A stretch of DNA of 64,000 bases from Actinomycetota bacterium (GTDB lineage: Bacteria > Actinomycetota > Actinomycetes > Propionibacteriales > Nocardioidaceae). Each line of letters begins with the position of its first letter. Within the stretch, counting starts at the first letter, position 1. The stretch is taken from assembly GCA_009701885.1 (NCBI GenBank), contig WLJH01000012.1:1-64000 (forward strand), read 5' to 3'. The notes under the pieces are model-generated. The model saw only the letters and a program-made list of their open reading frames with translations. It was not told the DNA's origin and did no database searches. Shown piece by piece: positions 26,498 to 35,313 of the stretch. A program made the position numbers and the translations under genes.

Positions 26498-28825
26498 TCA
26501 GTGCAGCCCGTGCACCCAGCGGCCCAGCTGCTGGCCTCGCGCGACGGCCGACTCCCACAGCACGCCGATCGCCAGCAGCGCGGCGCCGGCGGAGGCGAGC
26601 AGCACCCAGGCCGGCACGTAGGCCAGGAAGGGACTGCCCTGCACCAGCGCCACGATCCCGAGCGTGAGCGAAGCCAGCAGCACCGGCGCCTGGAGGGCGC
26701 GGGCGACGCCGAGGACCAGCAGCGCCATCCCGGCCAGGACGACGAGCAGCAGCCGCAGGACCTCGTCACCGGTGACGGCGACGAGCAGCGAGGGCACGAG
26801 CGCCACCGCCAGGGCCGGCGCCGACGTGAGCATCGTGCTCGGGTGCCGGCCGGGGTCGGCGGCCCGGGCGACCCGGTGCTGGGCCACCCCCAGGACGGCG
26901 AAGGCCGCCGCGGCCGGGAGCGTGTACAGCTCGACCTGGTCGCCACCCAGCTCCCACACGAGCAGGCCGTTGCCCACGGAGACCAGGGCGGCGACGTACC
27001 CGGCCTGCAGGCGACCGGGGGCGGAGGCGTACCACGCGACGGCTGCGGCCACGACCCAGCAGCCGGCCGCCTGGACCCGCCCGTCCGCACCCTCGACCAG
27101 CAGCTGCAGCAGCGGGACCACTGCATAGCCCGCGGCGAGCAGCGCCGCGGCGTGCACCGACGACCAGCCCGGCTGCCGGTCCTGGGTGCTGCGCACCGAC
27201 GCGGCGCGGGCCAGGACGAGCGCCGTCACCGTCCACGCGAGGCCGATCGGGACGGTCCACTCCCAGGGCGCGTGGAGGACGCCGAGCAGCTGGGCAGCCG
27301 TGCCGCCGAGGACGACGCCCGCAGCCGCGGGAGCCGCCACCGCGGCACCGGCACTGTCAGCCACCGTCACGGACGCCCGGCCGACGAGCGCGCGCACCAG
27401 GCGGACCGCGCAGGCGGCGGCCCACACCGCCGGGAGCGCGACCTCGAGCGCGACGGGCACCCACGGCTCCACGACGTCCCCCCGCACCAGGTCGGCCAGG
27501 GTGCGTGCCCCTCCCTCGACGGTGAGGACGACGGCGACGGCCGCACCGGGCGCGAGCACGCCGGCGGACCACACCAGGGCCGGGGGCGCTGACCGCAGGG
27601 CGAGCACCGCCAGCACCACCGACGCGACGACCGACACCGCCGCCCAGCCCAGGTCGGGCACGTCGAGCAGGACGCTCCCCGCGGCCAGGACGCCGAGGGC
27701 GGCACCCGCCAGGCGGGGCGCTGAGGCGGCCGTGACCCCCCGTGCGGCCGGGGCGGCGGGAGCGGGCGAGCCCGGCACCGCCCGCCCGGTCAGCAACCGG
27801 ACCGGCACGGCGAGCGGGGCGACACCGAGCACGAGCAGCGCGAGGGCGGCCGCGTAGCGGTCGGTGAGGCCGCGCTCGAGGTCGTAGGTCGTGGCGAGCA
27901 GCAGCACCACCGCGACGGCGGCGACCACCAGGGCGAGCACCAGGGCGGTCGCGCTGGGGAGCCCGCTCCGGCGGACGGTCAGCACCCGGCGTACGACGAC
28001 GGCCAGGGCGACCAGCGCTGCCGCGACAGCCAGCAGCCCCACGCCGCGCAGCACGTCGCCCGGGCCGGCGGCGTCCACCGCCGAGACCCCGGCGCAGCCG
28101 AGCGCGAGCACGGCCGAGGGCAGGTAGACCGAGGTCGCACCGGTGGGGGACCAGGCCCGCGCCGTGAGCGCGTCGTACCCGAGCCACACCAGCGCCAGCA
28201 CCGGGCCGGCGACCACGACGAAGGCGGCGAACGAGAGCTCGTCCGCCCCGGCGAGACCCAGCGACCAGGCACCCAGCGCCATCAGCGCCGACACCCCGAC
28301 GGCGATGACCGCCGCCGTGTGCGCCGCTGCCGGGAGCCGGTGCGTCGAGGCGGCGCGGGAGGAGGCCGCGGCGCCGACCGTGACGCAGGTCAGGATGAGG
28401 GCCTGGCCCGCGATGCCGATCAGGGTCCACGCCACCAGCGCGAAGACCGAGACCGCGGAGAGCAGCAGCAGCGCCCCGAAGCCGAGCAGCAGCTGCTGGC
28501 CGGCGGAGCGGTGCGGCCCGACGGGGTGCGGGTGGGGCGCCAGGGGGTACGCCGGCGGCTGCCACGGACCCGGGTCGGCTGCGCCTCCCGCGACCCCGGG
28601 CATCCCGGGCACGAGGTGGGCGGGCACCGGCGGCGCCGGCACGGGCACACGCATCGAGGCCAGCAGCGACTCCGCCTCACGGCTGAGCACCGCGATCTGC
28701 TGGTTGACCTGCCACAGGCGGGCGGCGTCCTGGCCGACCAGCCGGATGCCGCACGCGGGACAGGCGGGGGCGCCGGGCGGGACCAGCTCGTCGCAGGCCG
28801 GGCAGGGGATGTCGCTGACAGTCAT
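26498..28825 (-). CDS. Large polytopic membrane protein with N-terminal zinc ribbon
   Basis: 775 aa. The N-terminus is a CxxC zinc ribbon: CPACDELVPPGAPACPACG, residues 8-26. A short helical segment and a Pro-rich linker follow (to ~120). The rest is a very long array of Ala/Val/Leu-rich membrane helices, roughly twenty or more, ending RGQQLGRWVHGLH. This matches a family annotated in actinobacteria as SCO7613-type C-terminal-domain membrane proteins, of unknown function. ATG 28825 places the zinc ribbon at the very start. The gene stands alone, 110 bp upstream of pruA in the same direction. Confidence 0.75.
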   Translation of the reverse strand: MTVSDIPCPACDELVPPGAPACPACGIRLVGQDAARLWQVNQQIAVLSREAESLLASMRVPVPAPPVPAHLVPGMPGVAGGAADPGPWQPPAYPLAPHPHPVGPHRSAGQQLLLGFGALLLLSAVSVFALVAWTLIGIAGQALILTCVTVGAAASSRAASTHRLPAAAHTAAVIAVGVSALMALGAWSLGLAGADELSFAAFVVVAGPVLALVWLGYDALTARAWSPTGATSVYLPSAVLALGCAGVSAVDAAGPGDVLRGVGLLAVAAALVALAVVVRRVLTVRRSGLPSATALVLALVVAAVAVVLLLATTYDLERGLTDRYAAALALLVLGVAPLAVPVRLLTGRAVPGSPAPAAPAARGVTAASAPRLAGAALGVLAAGSVLLDVPDLGWAAVSVVASVVLAVLALRSAPPALVWSAGVLAPGAAVAVVLTVEGGARTLADLVRGDVVEPWVPVALEVALPAVWAAACAVRLVRALVGRASVTVADSAGAAVAAPAAAGVVLGGTAAQLLGVLHAPWEWTVPIGLAWTVTALVLARAASVRSTQDRQPGWSSVHAAALLAAGYAVVPLLQLLVEGADGRVQAAGCWVVAAAVAWYASAPGRLQAGYVAALVSVGNGLLVWELGGDQVELYTLPAAAAFAVLGVAQHRVARAADPGRHPSTMLTSAPALAVALVPSLLVAVTGDEVLRLLLVVLAGMALLVLGVARALQAPVLLASLTLGIVALVQGSPFLAYVPAWVLLASAGAALLAIGVLWESAVARGQQLGRWVHGLH

Positions 28826-28963
28826 GGATCGATCCTCCGAGAGCCGGGACCGGCCGGGTAGAGCACGAGTACTCATCCTGGCGGTCCGGAGGCCCACGAC
28901 GGCGGGTCGCGGCCCCGGGTGGGTCGCGGCGCAGGGTGCCGCATGCGCTGGTGCGCGGCGGGT

Positions 28964-29290
28964 TCAGCCCAGCAGGTGCGGGATCTCCTGGGTGGCGAAC
29001 CACGCGAGGTCGTCGTCGGGCTCGGCGCCCTCCTCGGTGTCGACGTGGACCGCGGCGACCTCACGCATCGCGGCCACGGCCCCGATGTGCGGGACCAGCG
29101 CGACGACCACGACCCGGCGCGCGCCCCCGCTCATGGCGTGGGAGGCCTCGGCGGCCTCGAGCAGCGCGGCGTACTCCGCCTCCTCGGACTCGTCGGCCGC
29201 CTCCACGGCGCCGGCGGTCGGGACCTCGCCGTCCTCGTGGAAGCGCGCGAGCAGGTCGAAGGTCGCGGGGACGTAGGCGCGCACGCTCAC
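28964..29290 (-). CDS. DUF6912-like small protein
   Basis: 108 aa beginning VSVRAYVPATFDLLARFHEDG and ending DDDLAWFATQEIPHLLG, resembling the actinobacterial family I recall as DUF6912. It is acidic, with no membrane segment and a conserved-looking core VVVVALVPHIGAV. GTG 29290 overlaps the stop of the upstream acyltransferase gene (GTGA), so the two are co-translated. Function unknown. Confidence 0.75.
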   Translation of the reverse strand: MSVRAYVPATFDLLARFHEDGEVPTAGAVEAADESEEAEYAALLEAAEASHAMSGGARRVVVVALVPHIGAVAAMREVAAVHVDTEEGAEPDDDLAWFATQEIPHLLG

Positions 29291-30846
29291 GGCTTCCTCC
29301 CACCGGTGGAGCGGCCCGAGCCGCCGGTCGGCCGTGGGCTCGTCGTCCTGGCTGCCGGCTTGGCCGCCTGCTTGGCCGGCTGCTTCGACGGCTGCTTCGC
29401 CGAGGCCTTGCGAGCGGCGGGCTTACGGCGACCCCGGGGGACGCGGGGCCTGCTGCCGCTGGCGGTGTCGAGCAGCTCGGCGAGCGCCTCCGTGAGGCAC
29501 TGCCCCAGCACGTCGGCGTCCGGCACGGCGTCGCGGTCGGCGGTGATGCCGTAGGCCACGCCCCCGTCGTACGACGTCACGCCGATCGCCAGCAGGTGGT
29601 GCGGCGGCAGCGGCGGGACCGGGAAGGTCGCCTCCATCCGCGCGCCCGCGGCGTAGAGCGGGGACTGGGGACCGGGGACGTTGGTGACGCTGAGCTGCAT
29701 CCCGCGGCCCACCTCGGCCGCGGCGACCCGCGACCCGATGGCGTGGAAGGTCGCGGGGGCGAAGCCGGCGATGCCCGCGAGCCGGTTGGCGGCCACGCCG
29801 CGGCCGGTCTCCTTGTGCACCTTGAAGGAGTAGGAGACCTGGTGCAGGCGCACGACGGGGCTGGGCTCCCCGATCGGGAGGTCGACGAAGTGGGCGGCGA
29901 TCTGGCTGCCCAGCGAGGTGGCCTCGAGCTCGGAGTCGATGACCGAGACCGGCACGACCGCGCGGATGCGGCGCAGCCCGGCGAGCGACTCGTGGCGGGT
30001 CATGAGCCAGCCGCGCAGGCCACCGGTGATGGTGGCGAGGATGACGTCGTTGACGGTGCCGCCGTGGACGTCGCGGATGGCGCGGTGGTCGGCGAGGTCG
30101 GTGAAGACGGAGATGACGCGGCGCTGCTGCCCGTGGGTGCCGACCAGCGGCCCCTCGCGGACCGAGCGGCGACCGGTCAGGCCACCGACGACGCGACCGG
30201 TCGTCTCGGCGGCGGCGTCGGCGACCCGCAGCAGGCTGGTGGCCCGGGTGCGGACGGTGTCGGCGGCCACGTGGGGGTCGCGCAGCGTGTCGCGCACCGC
30301 GCCGACGGCCAGCGTGCCCGGCGAAGGCAGCCGCCGCGGCGCCCACAGGTCGCCCCCGAGGCTCTTCGGCTCCTTGCCGACGTCGAGCAGCACCTGGCCG
30401 AGGTCGACGGTGGCGACCCCGTCGACGAGCGCCTGGTGGGACTTCGACAGCATCGCGACCCGGCCGCCCGCCAGACCCTCGACGAAGTAGACCTCCCACA
30501 GGGGCTTGGACCGGTCGAGGGGGCGGGAGACGATCCGGGCGACCAGCTCCTGCAGCTGCTCGAGGCTGCCCGGACGGGGCAGGGCGGAGCGGCGTACGTG
30601 GTAGCCGAGGTCGAAGTGCGGGTCGTCGACCCAGACCGGGTTGGCCAGCCGGCCCGGCACCCGCTGGATCCGCTGGCGGTAGCGCGGGACGAAGGAGATC
30701 CGGTCCTCGATCAGCTCCACGAGCCGGTCGTAGTCGAACCCGGAGTCGCCCGGGTCGAAGATCTCGACCGTGGCGTTGTGCATGGGGGTCGACGGCGACT
30801 CCTCGGCCAGGAAGGCGAGGTCCCGCGGCCGCAGCCGCTCGCTCAT
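29287..30846 (-). CDS. WS/DGAT-family acyltransferase with HQ-type active site
   Basis: 519 aa, wax ester synthase/diacylglycerol acyltransferase family, which transfers acyl-CoA to fatty alcohol or diacylglycerol. The domain runs from RPRDLAFLAEESPSTPMHNA to about residue 440. The active-site motif expected as HHxxxDG reads HQALVDG (in KSHQALVDGVATVDLGQ), so the second, catalytic His is Gln. The C-terminal NVPGPQSPLYAAGARM motif is intact. The last ~55 residues are Lys/Ala/Pro rich, like a basic disordered tail. Coupled to the DUF6912 gene. Activity and substrate are uncertain given the motif change. Confidence 0.82.
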   Translation of the reverse strand: MSERLRPRDLAFLAEESPSTPMHNATVEIFDPGDSGFDYDRLVELIEDRISFVPRYRQRIQRVPGRLANPVWVDDPHFDLGYHVRRSALPRPGSLEQLQELVARIVSRPLDRSKPLWEVYFVEGLAGGRVAMLSKSHQALVDGVATVDLGQVLLDVGKEPKSLGGDLWAPRRLPSPGTLAVGAVRDTLRDPHVAADTVRTRATSLLRVADAAAETTGRVVGGLTGRRSVREGPLVGTHGQQRRVISVFTDLADHRAIRDVHGGTVNDVILATITGGLRGWLMTRHESLAGLRRIRAVVPVSVIDSELEATSLGSQIAAHFVDLPIGEPSPVVRLHQVSYSFKVHKETGRGVAANRLAGIAGFAPATFHAIGSRVAAAEVGRGMQLSVTNVPGPQSPLYAAGARMEATFPVPPLPPHHLLAIGVTSYDGGVAYGITADRDAVPDADVLGQCLTEALAELLDTASGSRPRVPRGRRKPAARKASAKQPSKQPAKQAAKPAARTTSPRPTGGSGRSTGGRKP

Positions 30847-30922
30847 CGGTGTCCCTTTCGTCGGCCCATGGAGCGCCTGCCCGGTCAGGTCGCTCTCAGG
30901 TCTGCGTGAGATTCTGTCAGAC

Positions 30923-31378
30923 ATGTCCCGCTCCACCCTGCGTGTCCTGCCCCTCGTCGCCGGCCTCGTGCTGGCCCTCGGCGCCTGCGGTGCCGAGGAC
31001 GACAGCAACGCCGTCGACGAGCCGCCCGCCGCCGAGACCTCGGCGAGCGTCGAGGCCACTCCCTCGCAGGCTCCGAGCGAGCCGGCCGGCGAGGAGACCG
31101 AGGACCCCTACGAGGGTGCGGTCGTGGTCGACATGACCTTCGAGAACGGCTCCGCCTCGCCCCTGGGCGAGCGCGTCATGGCCGAGGTCGGCCAGCAGAT
31201 CGTGTTCCGCGTGACCGCCGACGAGCCCGGTGAGCTGCACGCGCACACCACCGAGGAGCTGACGCTGGAGTACGGCGTCGGCGAGACCGAGCTGACGATG
31301 GTCGTCGAGCAGCCGGGCGTGGTCGAGGTGGAGTCCCACGACCTCGACGCGATCCTCGTGCAGCTCCAGGTCTCCTGA
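30923..31378 (+). CDS. Cupredoxin-like lipoprotein
   Basis: 151 aa. The lipoprotein signal peptide has lipobox LGAC with Cys22. A Ser/Pro/Glu-rich linker (to ~60) precedes a ~85-residue beta-rich domain (VVDMTFENGS...VVEVESHDLDAILVQLQVS) resembling cupredoxin-like/EfeO-type domains. HAHTTEEL carries His residues that might bind metal, but a full type-1 copper set is not evident. Two bases separate its stop from the next ATG, so it forms a pair with the membrane protein. It should sit on the outer face of the membrane. Confidence 0.75.
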   Translation: MSRSTLRVLPLVAGLVLALGACGAEDDSNAVDEPPAAETSASVEATPSQAPSEPAGEETEDPYEGAVVVDMTFENGSASPLGERVMAEVGQQIVFRVTADEPGELHAHTTEELTLEYGVGETELTMVVEQPGVVEVESHDLDAILVQLQVS

Positions 31379-31380
31379 GC

Positions 31381-32772
31381 ATGACCCTGCTGCAGGCCGG
31401 GCTCTCCGGGCTCCCCTCCTACGCCACCGCCCTGGTGCCGGGCCTGCTGCCGATGCACGGCATCGGCGGCGCCAAGGACCTGCCGATCTCCCCGGAGCTG
31501 GCGATCGCGGGTGCGGTCGCGGCCCTGACCATCTCCTTCACCGTCCTGGCCTTCGCGTGGCGGCGGCCGCGCTACGACGCCGCCACCGACGGACGCCCGG
31601 CCCCCGCCTGGCTCGACTCGCTGGTCCTCTCGACCGGCTGGGCCGTGGCCATGCGGGTCCTGGGCATGGTCGTCTTCCTGTACGCCGCCTTCGCGGCCGT
31701 CTTCGGCGAGGACCTGCTGACCAACCCGTTCTTCGGGATGTTCTACGTCTGGCTGTGGGTCGGCCTGGTCTTCGCCTCGGCCCTGCTCGGTCCGGTGTGG
31801 AAGGCCATCAGCCCGGTCCGCACGATCAACCTGGCCTTCGCAAAGATCTCCGGCTCCGACCCCGACGAGGGGATCCTGCGCTACCCCACGTGGCTGGGCT
31901 ACTGGCCGGCCGCGATCGGGCTCTTCGCGTTCGTGTGGCTGGAGCTGGTCTACCCCTACTCCACCGAGCTCGGCCCGGTGCGCCTGTGGTGCGCGGCGTA
32001 CGTCGCGGTGATGCTGCTGGGCGGCGCGCTGTTCGGCAACGAGTTCTACGAGAAGGCCGACCCGTTCGAGGCCTACTCCACGCTCGTCGGGAAGCTCTCG
32101 CCCTGGAACGTGCGTGACGGGCGACTGCTGGTGATGTCCCCGTTGGCCAACCTCAACACGATCGTCCCCGCCCCCGGGCTGGTGGCGGTCGTGGCCGTGC
32201 TCTTCGGCAGCACCGCCTTCGACTCCTTCAAGGACTCCGCGCGCTGGGTGCGCTTCGTCCAGACCAACTCCCTCATCACCGAGAACGACCTGGGCCTGGT
32301 CGCGGACAACCTGGCGCTGGTGGTCTTCTGCGTCGGCGTGGGCATCGTGCTCGCGGTCGGGTCGATGCTCACCGGGGTGCGCGCCGGAGAGTCGCGCCGT
32401 GCCCTGCCGGCCGCCTTCGCCCACTCGGTGGTGCCGATCGTCCTGGGCTACATCGTGGCCCACTACCTGTCGTACTGGTTCGAGGTCGGCCAGGACACCC
32501 TGATCAAGGCCAGCGACCCGCTCACCACGGGCGCGGACTACCTCGGCACGGGTGACTGGTCGGTCAACTACTGGCTCTCCTACCACCCGACCCTGCTGGC
32601 CAACATCAAGGTGCTCGCGGTCGTGCTCGGCCACGTCGTCGGGGTCGTCGCGGCCCACGACCGGGCCGTGCGGCTGCTGCCGCCCAAGCACCACCTCACC
32701 GGCCAGCTGGGCATGCTCGTGGCGATGGTCTTCTTCACCGCCGGCGGGCTGTACCTGCTCTTCGCAGCCTGA
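31381..32772 (+). CDS. Polytopic membrane protein, partner of the lipoprotein
   Basis: 463 aa with about ten transmembrane segments. Notable motifs are LLGPVWKAISPVRTIN, FGNEFYEKADPFEAYSTLVGK and AHYLSYWFEVGQDT, containing His, Glu and Tyr that could face the membrane interior. Homologues that I recall carry the annotation fenitrothion hydrolase, after a Burkholderia organophosphate-degradation protein; I treat that name as unreliable. It follows the lipoprotein by 2 bp. Its 3' end overlaps the convergent CpaE-like gene by 38 bp. Function unknown. Confidence 0.7.
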   Translation: MTLLQAGLSGLPSYATALVPGLLPMHGIGGAKDLPISPELAIAGAVAALTISFTVLAFAWRRPRYDAATDGRPAPAWLDSLVLSTGWAVAMRVLGMVVFLYAAFAAVFGEDLLTNPFFGMFYVWLWVGLVFASALLGPVWKAISPVRTINLAFAKISGSDPDEGILRYPTWLGYWPAAIGLFAFVWLELVYPYSTELGPVRLWCAAYVAVMLLGGALFGNEFYEKADPFEAYSTLVGKLSPWNVRDGRLLVMSPLANLNTIVPAPGLVAVVAVLFGSTAFDSFKDSARWVRFVQTNSLITENDLGLVADNLALVVFCVGVGIVLAVGSMLTGVRAGESRRALPAAFAHSVVPIVLGYIVAHYLSYWFEVGQDTLIKASDPLTTGADYLGTGDWSVNYWLSYHPTLLANIKVLAVVLGHVVGVVAAHDRAVRLLPPKHHLTGQLGMLVAMVFFTAGGLYLLFAA

Positions 32773-34087
32773 CCTGCGGCCCTCCGGCCCGGCGGGTCCG
32801 TCGGGGGGCGACCTCGGTCGCGGCGGCCGCGTCCGCGCCGAGCACGGTGTCGGCCAGCCGGCCCACCGCCTCGGCGAGCGGCCCGTCCCCGACCTCGACC
32901 ACGGAGCGCCCGGCGACCAGGGCCCGGTCGGTGGCGGCCTGGTCCTCGGGCAGGAAGGTCGTCGACGCGATCTCGGCGAAGCCGCGGACCATCTGCTCCA
33001 CGTCGCCGGCCGACCATCCCAGCGAGCCCCGCATCCGGTTGACCGCCAGGTGCACCGGGCGGCCGCCGGTCTCCTCGGCGAGCTCGACCAGGCCCCGCGC
33101 GAGGCGAGACAGCCCCACGGGGTCGGCGGTCCCGACCACCACGACCTCGTCGGCCTCGGCCAGGGCGGCCAGGGTGGTGCCGTTGCGGCCCGGTCTGCCT
33201 GCCAGGTCGACCGCGGCGTCGCGCTCGAGCGGCGCCCCGGTGTCGACGACGACGTGGCCGCGCTGCCGGGCCAGGTCGAGCACCTCCTCGACCACCCCGT
33301 CGCGGACCTCGGGCCAGCGGTCGGCCCGCGGCAGCCCGGTGAGCAGCTCGAGGTGCTGGCCGAGGCTGCGCAGGACGGTCGGGAAGCGCTCGGCCAGGAC
33401 TCCCCCCGACGCCAGCCGGGCGGCGGCCAGGAGGCCGGAGACCTCGTCGAGGACGCCGAGCTGCTGGGCCACCGAGCCGCCCCACGGGTCGACGTCGACC
33501 AGGACCGTGCGCCGTCGCCGGGCTGCCAAGGTGGCGGCCAACGTCGTGGCGACGGTGCTCCGACCGGGCGCACCTCCCGGGCCCCAGACGGCCACCACCC
33601 GACCGGGTCCGTGGTCGCCGGGCGCCGCGACGGGGCCGCCGCTGTCGGGCTCCTCGTGGAGGGCACCGACCCACGCCTGCTCGGCGTGACCGGCCGCGTC
33701 GCGCACGGAGGTCGCGCCGGAGCGTCCCTCCTCGGGCTGGGTGACGGCCTCTCCGAGGGTGTCGACCTGCTCCTCGGCGACGAGGGTCCGCACACCGATC
33801 CGGACGGCCCGCGCCCGCGCGGCCTCGGACGGGGTGCCGCGGGGCACGACGACGACCGGGCGGACCCCGTGGCGGCGCACGAGGTCGACGGCGCCCTGGT
33901 CGAGGCCGTGCGCGTCGAGGCCGACGACGGCGACGTCGGCCTGCCCCGAGGCGGAGGCGGCCAGCAGGTCGTCGACGTCCACGCAGCGCTTCAGCACCAC
34001 CACGCCGCTGCGGGATCCGAGCACCTCCAGCGCCCGGGCCTCCCAGGCGGCCCCGCCGCCGGCGACCAGGACGACGGTGACGCTCAT
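32735..34087 (-). CDS. CpaE/MinD-like ATPase (atypical Walker A)
   Basis: 450 aa. Residues ~1-130 form a degenerate receiver-like domain (VVVLKRCVDVDDLLAASASG). A MinD/ParA-type ATPase follows: the deviant P-loop GPGGAPGRSTVATTLAATLA has Arg where the conserved Walker Lys is expected, switch I is VLVDVDPWGGSVAQQLG, and Walker B is GHVVVDTGAP. A basic tail ends LRRAGTARRR. CpaE proteins localise Tad pilus machines, but no other Tad gene is here. ATGA-coupled to the SAF-domain gene; the 3' 38 bp overlap the convergent membrane protein gene. Confidence 0.75.
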   Translation of the reverse strand: MSVTVVLVAGGGAAWEARALEVLGSRSGVVVLKRCVDVDDLLAASASGQADVAVVGLDAHGLDQGAVDLVRRHGVRPVVVVPRGTPSEAARARAVRIGVRTLVAEEQVDTLGEAVTQPEEGRSGATSVRDAAGHAEQAWVGALHEEPDSGGPVAAPGDHGPGRVVAVWGPGGAPGRSTVATTLAATLAARRRRTVLVDVDPWGGSVAQQLGVLDEVSGLLAAARLASGGVLAERFPTVLRSLGQHLELLTGLPRADRWPEVRDGVVEEVLDLARQRGHVVVDTGAPLERDAAVDLAGRPGRNGTTLAALAEADEVVVVGTADPVGLSRLARGLVELAEETGGRPVHLAVNRMRGSLGWSAGDVEQMVRGFAEIASTTFLPEDQAATDRALVAGRSVVEVGDGPLAEAVGRLADTVLGADAAAATEVAPRRTRRAGGPQVRLRRAGTARRR

Positions 34088-34788
34088 CCGCGGGCCGCGA
34101 CCGACACGAGCGGGTCGCTGAGGCTGCCGAGCAGCTCGTAGAAGCGGCCGGCGTCCTCCTCCGGGACGGCCAGCACCAGCCGGCGCAGCCCGCTGGCGGC
34201 GTACCCCTCGTCGGCGAGGCTGGCGTCGAGCACGGCGACGTCCTCGAGGACCGGCTCTCCGGAGTCGTAGCCGCGGTCGGAGCCGCCACGTGCCACGAGG
34301 TAGACGTTGACCCGGGTGCCGGAGGAGACCGCGCCGGCCAGCTGCTCGGGCTCGACGGCGATCGGCAGCTGGAGCAGCCCGGTGTCCTCCGCACCTCCCA
34401 GCGCCGCGGTCGGCACCAGCTCGCCGGCCCCGACCCCCCGGGTGAGGGTGGCGTCGGCGGGCAGCTCCTCGCCGGTCGGGAGGTACGCCGCCAGGTCGGT
34501 CTCGTCGGCGAACCGGACCCGCACCGCGACCAGGTCGTCCGCGGCGAGCGTGGCGCCCGGCGCGAGCTCCTCGGCGGCCGCCCAGACGGTGACGGTGTCG
34601 TCGGCCGCCCCGACGACGCGGGCCCCGAGCAGCACCGAGCCGGCCACCACGACCACGCCCACCCACAGGCGGGGGTCGCGCCAGCCCGGCGAGCGGCTGC
34701 GGGTCGCGGTGGGTGGGGTCAGCGAGCGAGGCGGCGCTCCTGCCCCCGCGGTGTGGGAGGTCCCGAGATCGATGGCCACGGCGCGCAT
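34084..34788 (-). CDS. CpaB-like SAF-domain membrane protein
   Basis: 234 aa. A short cytoplasmic N-terminus, one transmembrane helix (LWVGVVVVAGSVLLGARVV, about residues 42-60), then a SAF domain (AAEELAPGATLAADDLVAVRV through GAGELVPTAALG) and a C-terminal extracytoplasmic region, as in CpaB/RcpC and flagellar P-ring chaperones. GGGGAAGG abuts ATG 34788; at GTG 34779 the same site has better spacing, so the protein may be three residues shorter. Coupled to the CpaE-like gene. The partner machine is not in the window. Confidence 0.75.
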   Translation of the reverse strand: MRAVAIDLGTSHTAGAGAPPRSLTPPTATRSRSPGWRDPRLWVGVVVVAGSVLLGARVVGAADDTVTVWAAAEELAPGATLAADDLVAVRVRFADETDLAAYLPTGEELPADATLTRGVGAGELVPTAALGGAEDTGLLQLPIAVEPEQLAGAVSSGTRVNVYLVARGGSDRGYDSGEPVLEDVAVLDASLADEGYAASGLRRLVLAVPEEDAGRFYELLGSLSDPLVSVAARG

Positions 34789-34879
34789 CCTTCCCCGTTC
34801 CGCGCCCCGCCTCACCTGCCTCTCCACAGGCTCACCGGGGCTGCGCCGCGACGCCCGCCCGAGGTGACACCATGGGGCC

Positions 34880-35128
34880 ATGGCCGCCACGCCCCGCTTC
34901 CTCACCCTCGCCGACGTGGCCGAGGTGCTCAACACCTCCAGCGCGCAGGTCTACGCCCTGGTGCGGCGCGGCGAGCTGCCGGCGATCAAGATCGGCGGGC
35001 GCGGCCAGTGGCGGGTCGAGGCGGCCCGGCTGGAGGAGTTCATCGAGCAGATGTACGCCCAGACCCGCACCTTCGTCGACGAGCACCCCTACGAGGACGC
35101 CGACCGGGAGCAGCCGGTCGCGGACTGA
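34880..35128 (+). CDS. BldC/excisionase-type helix-turn-helix regulator
   Basis: 82 aa, MerR-like winged helix of the BldC/excisionase class: RFLTLADVAEVLNTSSAQVY is the helix-turn-helix, LVRRGELPAIKIGGRGQWRV the wing, then a C-terminal helix (RLEEFIEQMYAQTR). Divergent from the cpaB/cpaE-like pair with a 91-bp spacer, so it is a candidate regulator of that pair. ATG 34880 is the natural start. Confidence 0.85.
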   Translation: MAATPRFLTLADVAEVLNTSSAQVYALVRRGELPAIKIGGRGQWRVEAARLEEFIEQMYAQTRTFVDEHPYEDADREQPVAD

Positions 35129-35168
35129 CCGTCGGGCCAGGGACCCGCGGGGCCGCGGTCGTCAGCCA

Positions 35169-35272
35169 CCGGCCGGCGTCGAGGTGCGTGTCGAGGTGCG
35201 TGTCGAGGCCTGGGTCGAGGCCCCTGGACGCGCGGGGCCGCGTCGTCAGGCCACGAGTCGCACCTCGACCCT
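35169..35272. repeat. Dispersed inverted-repeat element with 12-bp tandem units, copy 1
   Basis: It starts CCGGCCGGCGTCGAGGTGCG, contains two GTCGAGGTGCGT units, and ends CCACGAGTCGCACCTCGACC. Its left and right ends are complementary (GTCGAGGTGCG / CGCACCTCGAC). The same element with three 12-bp units lies at 51957-52084. It fills most of the gap between the HTH gene and htrA (convergent). Confidence 0.7.
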
Positions 35273-35313
35273 GGTGACCTCCGGCCCAGGGCAGCGCCGT
35301 GCCCCCCGGGGGC

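Noticed and set aside
32735..34788. A Tad pilus locus
   Set aside because: Only CpaE-like and CpaB-like genes are present; TadA/B/C, pilin and prepilin peptidase genes are absent in the window.
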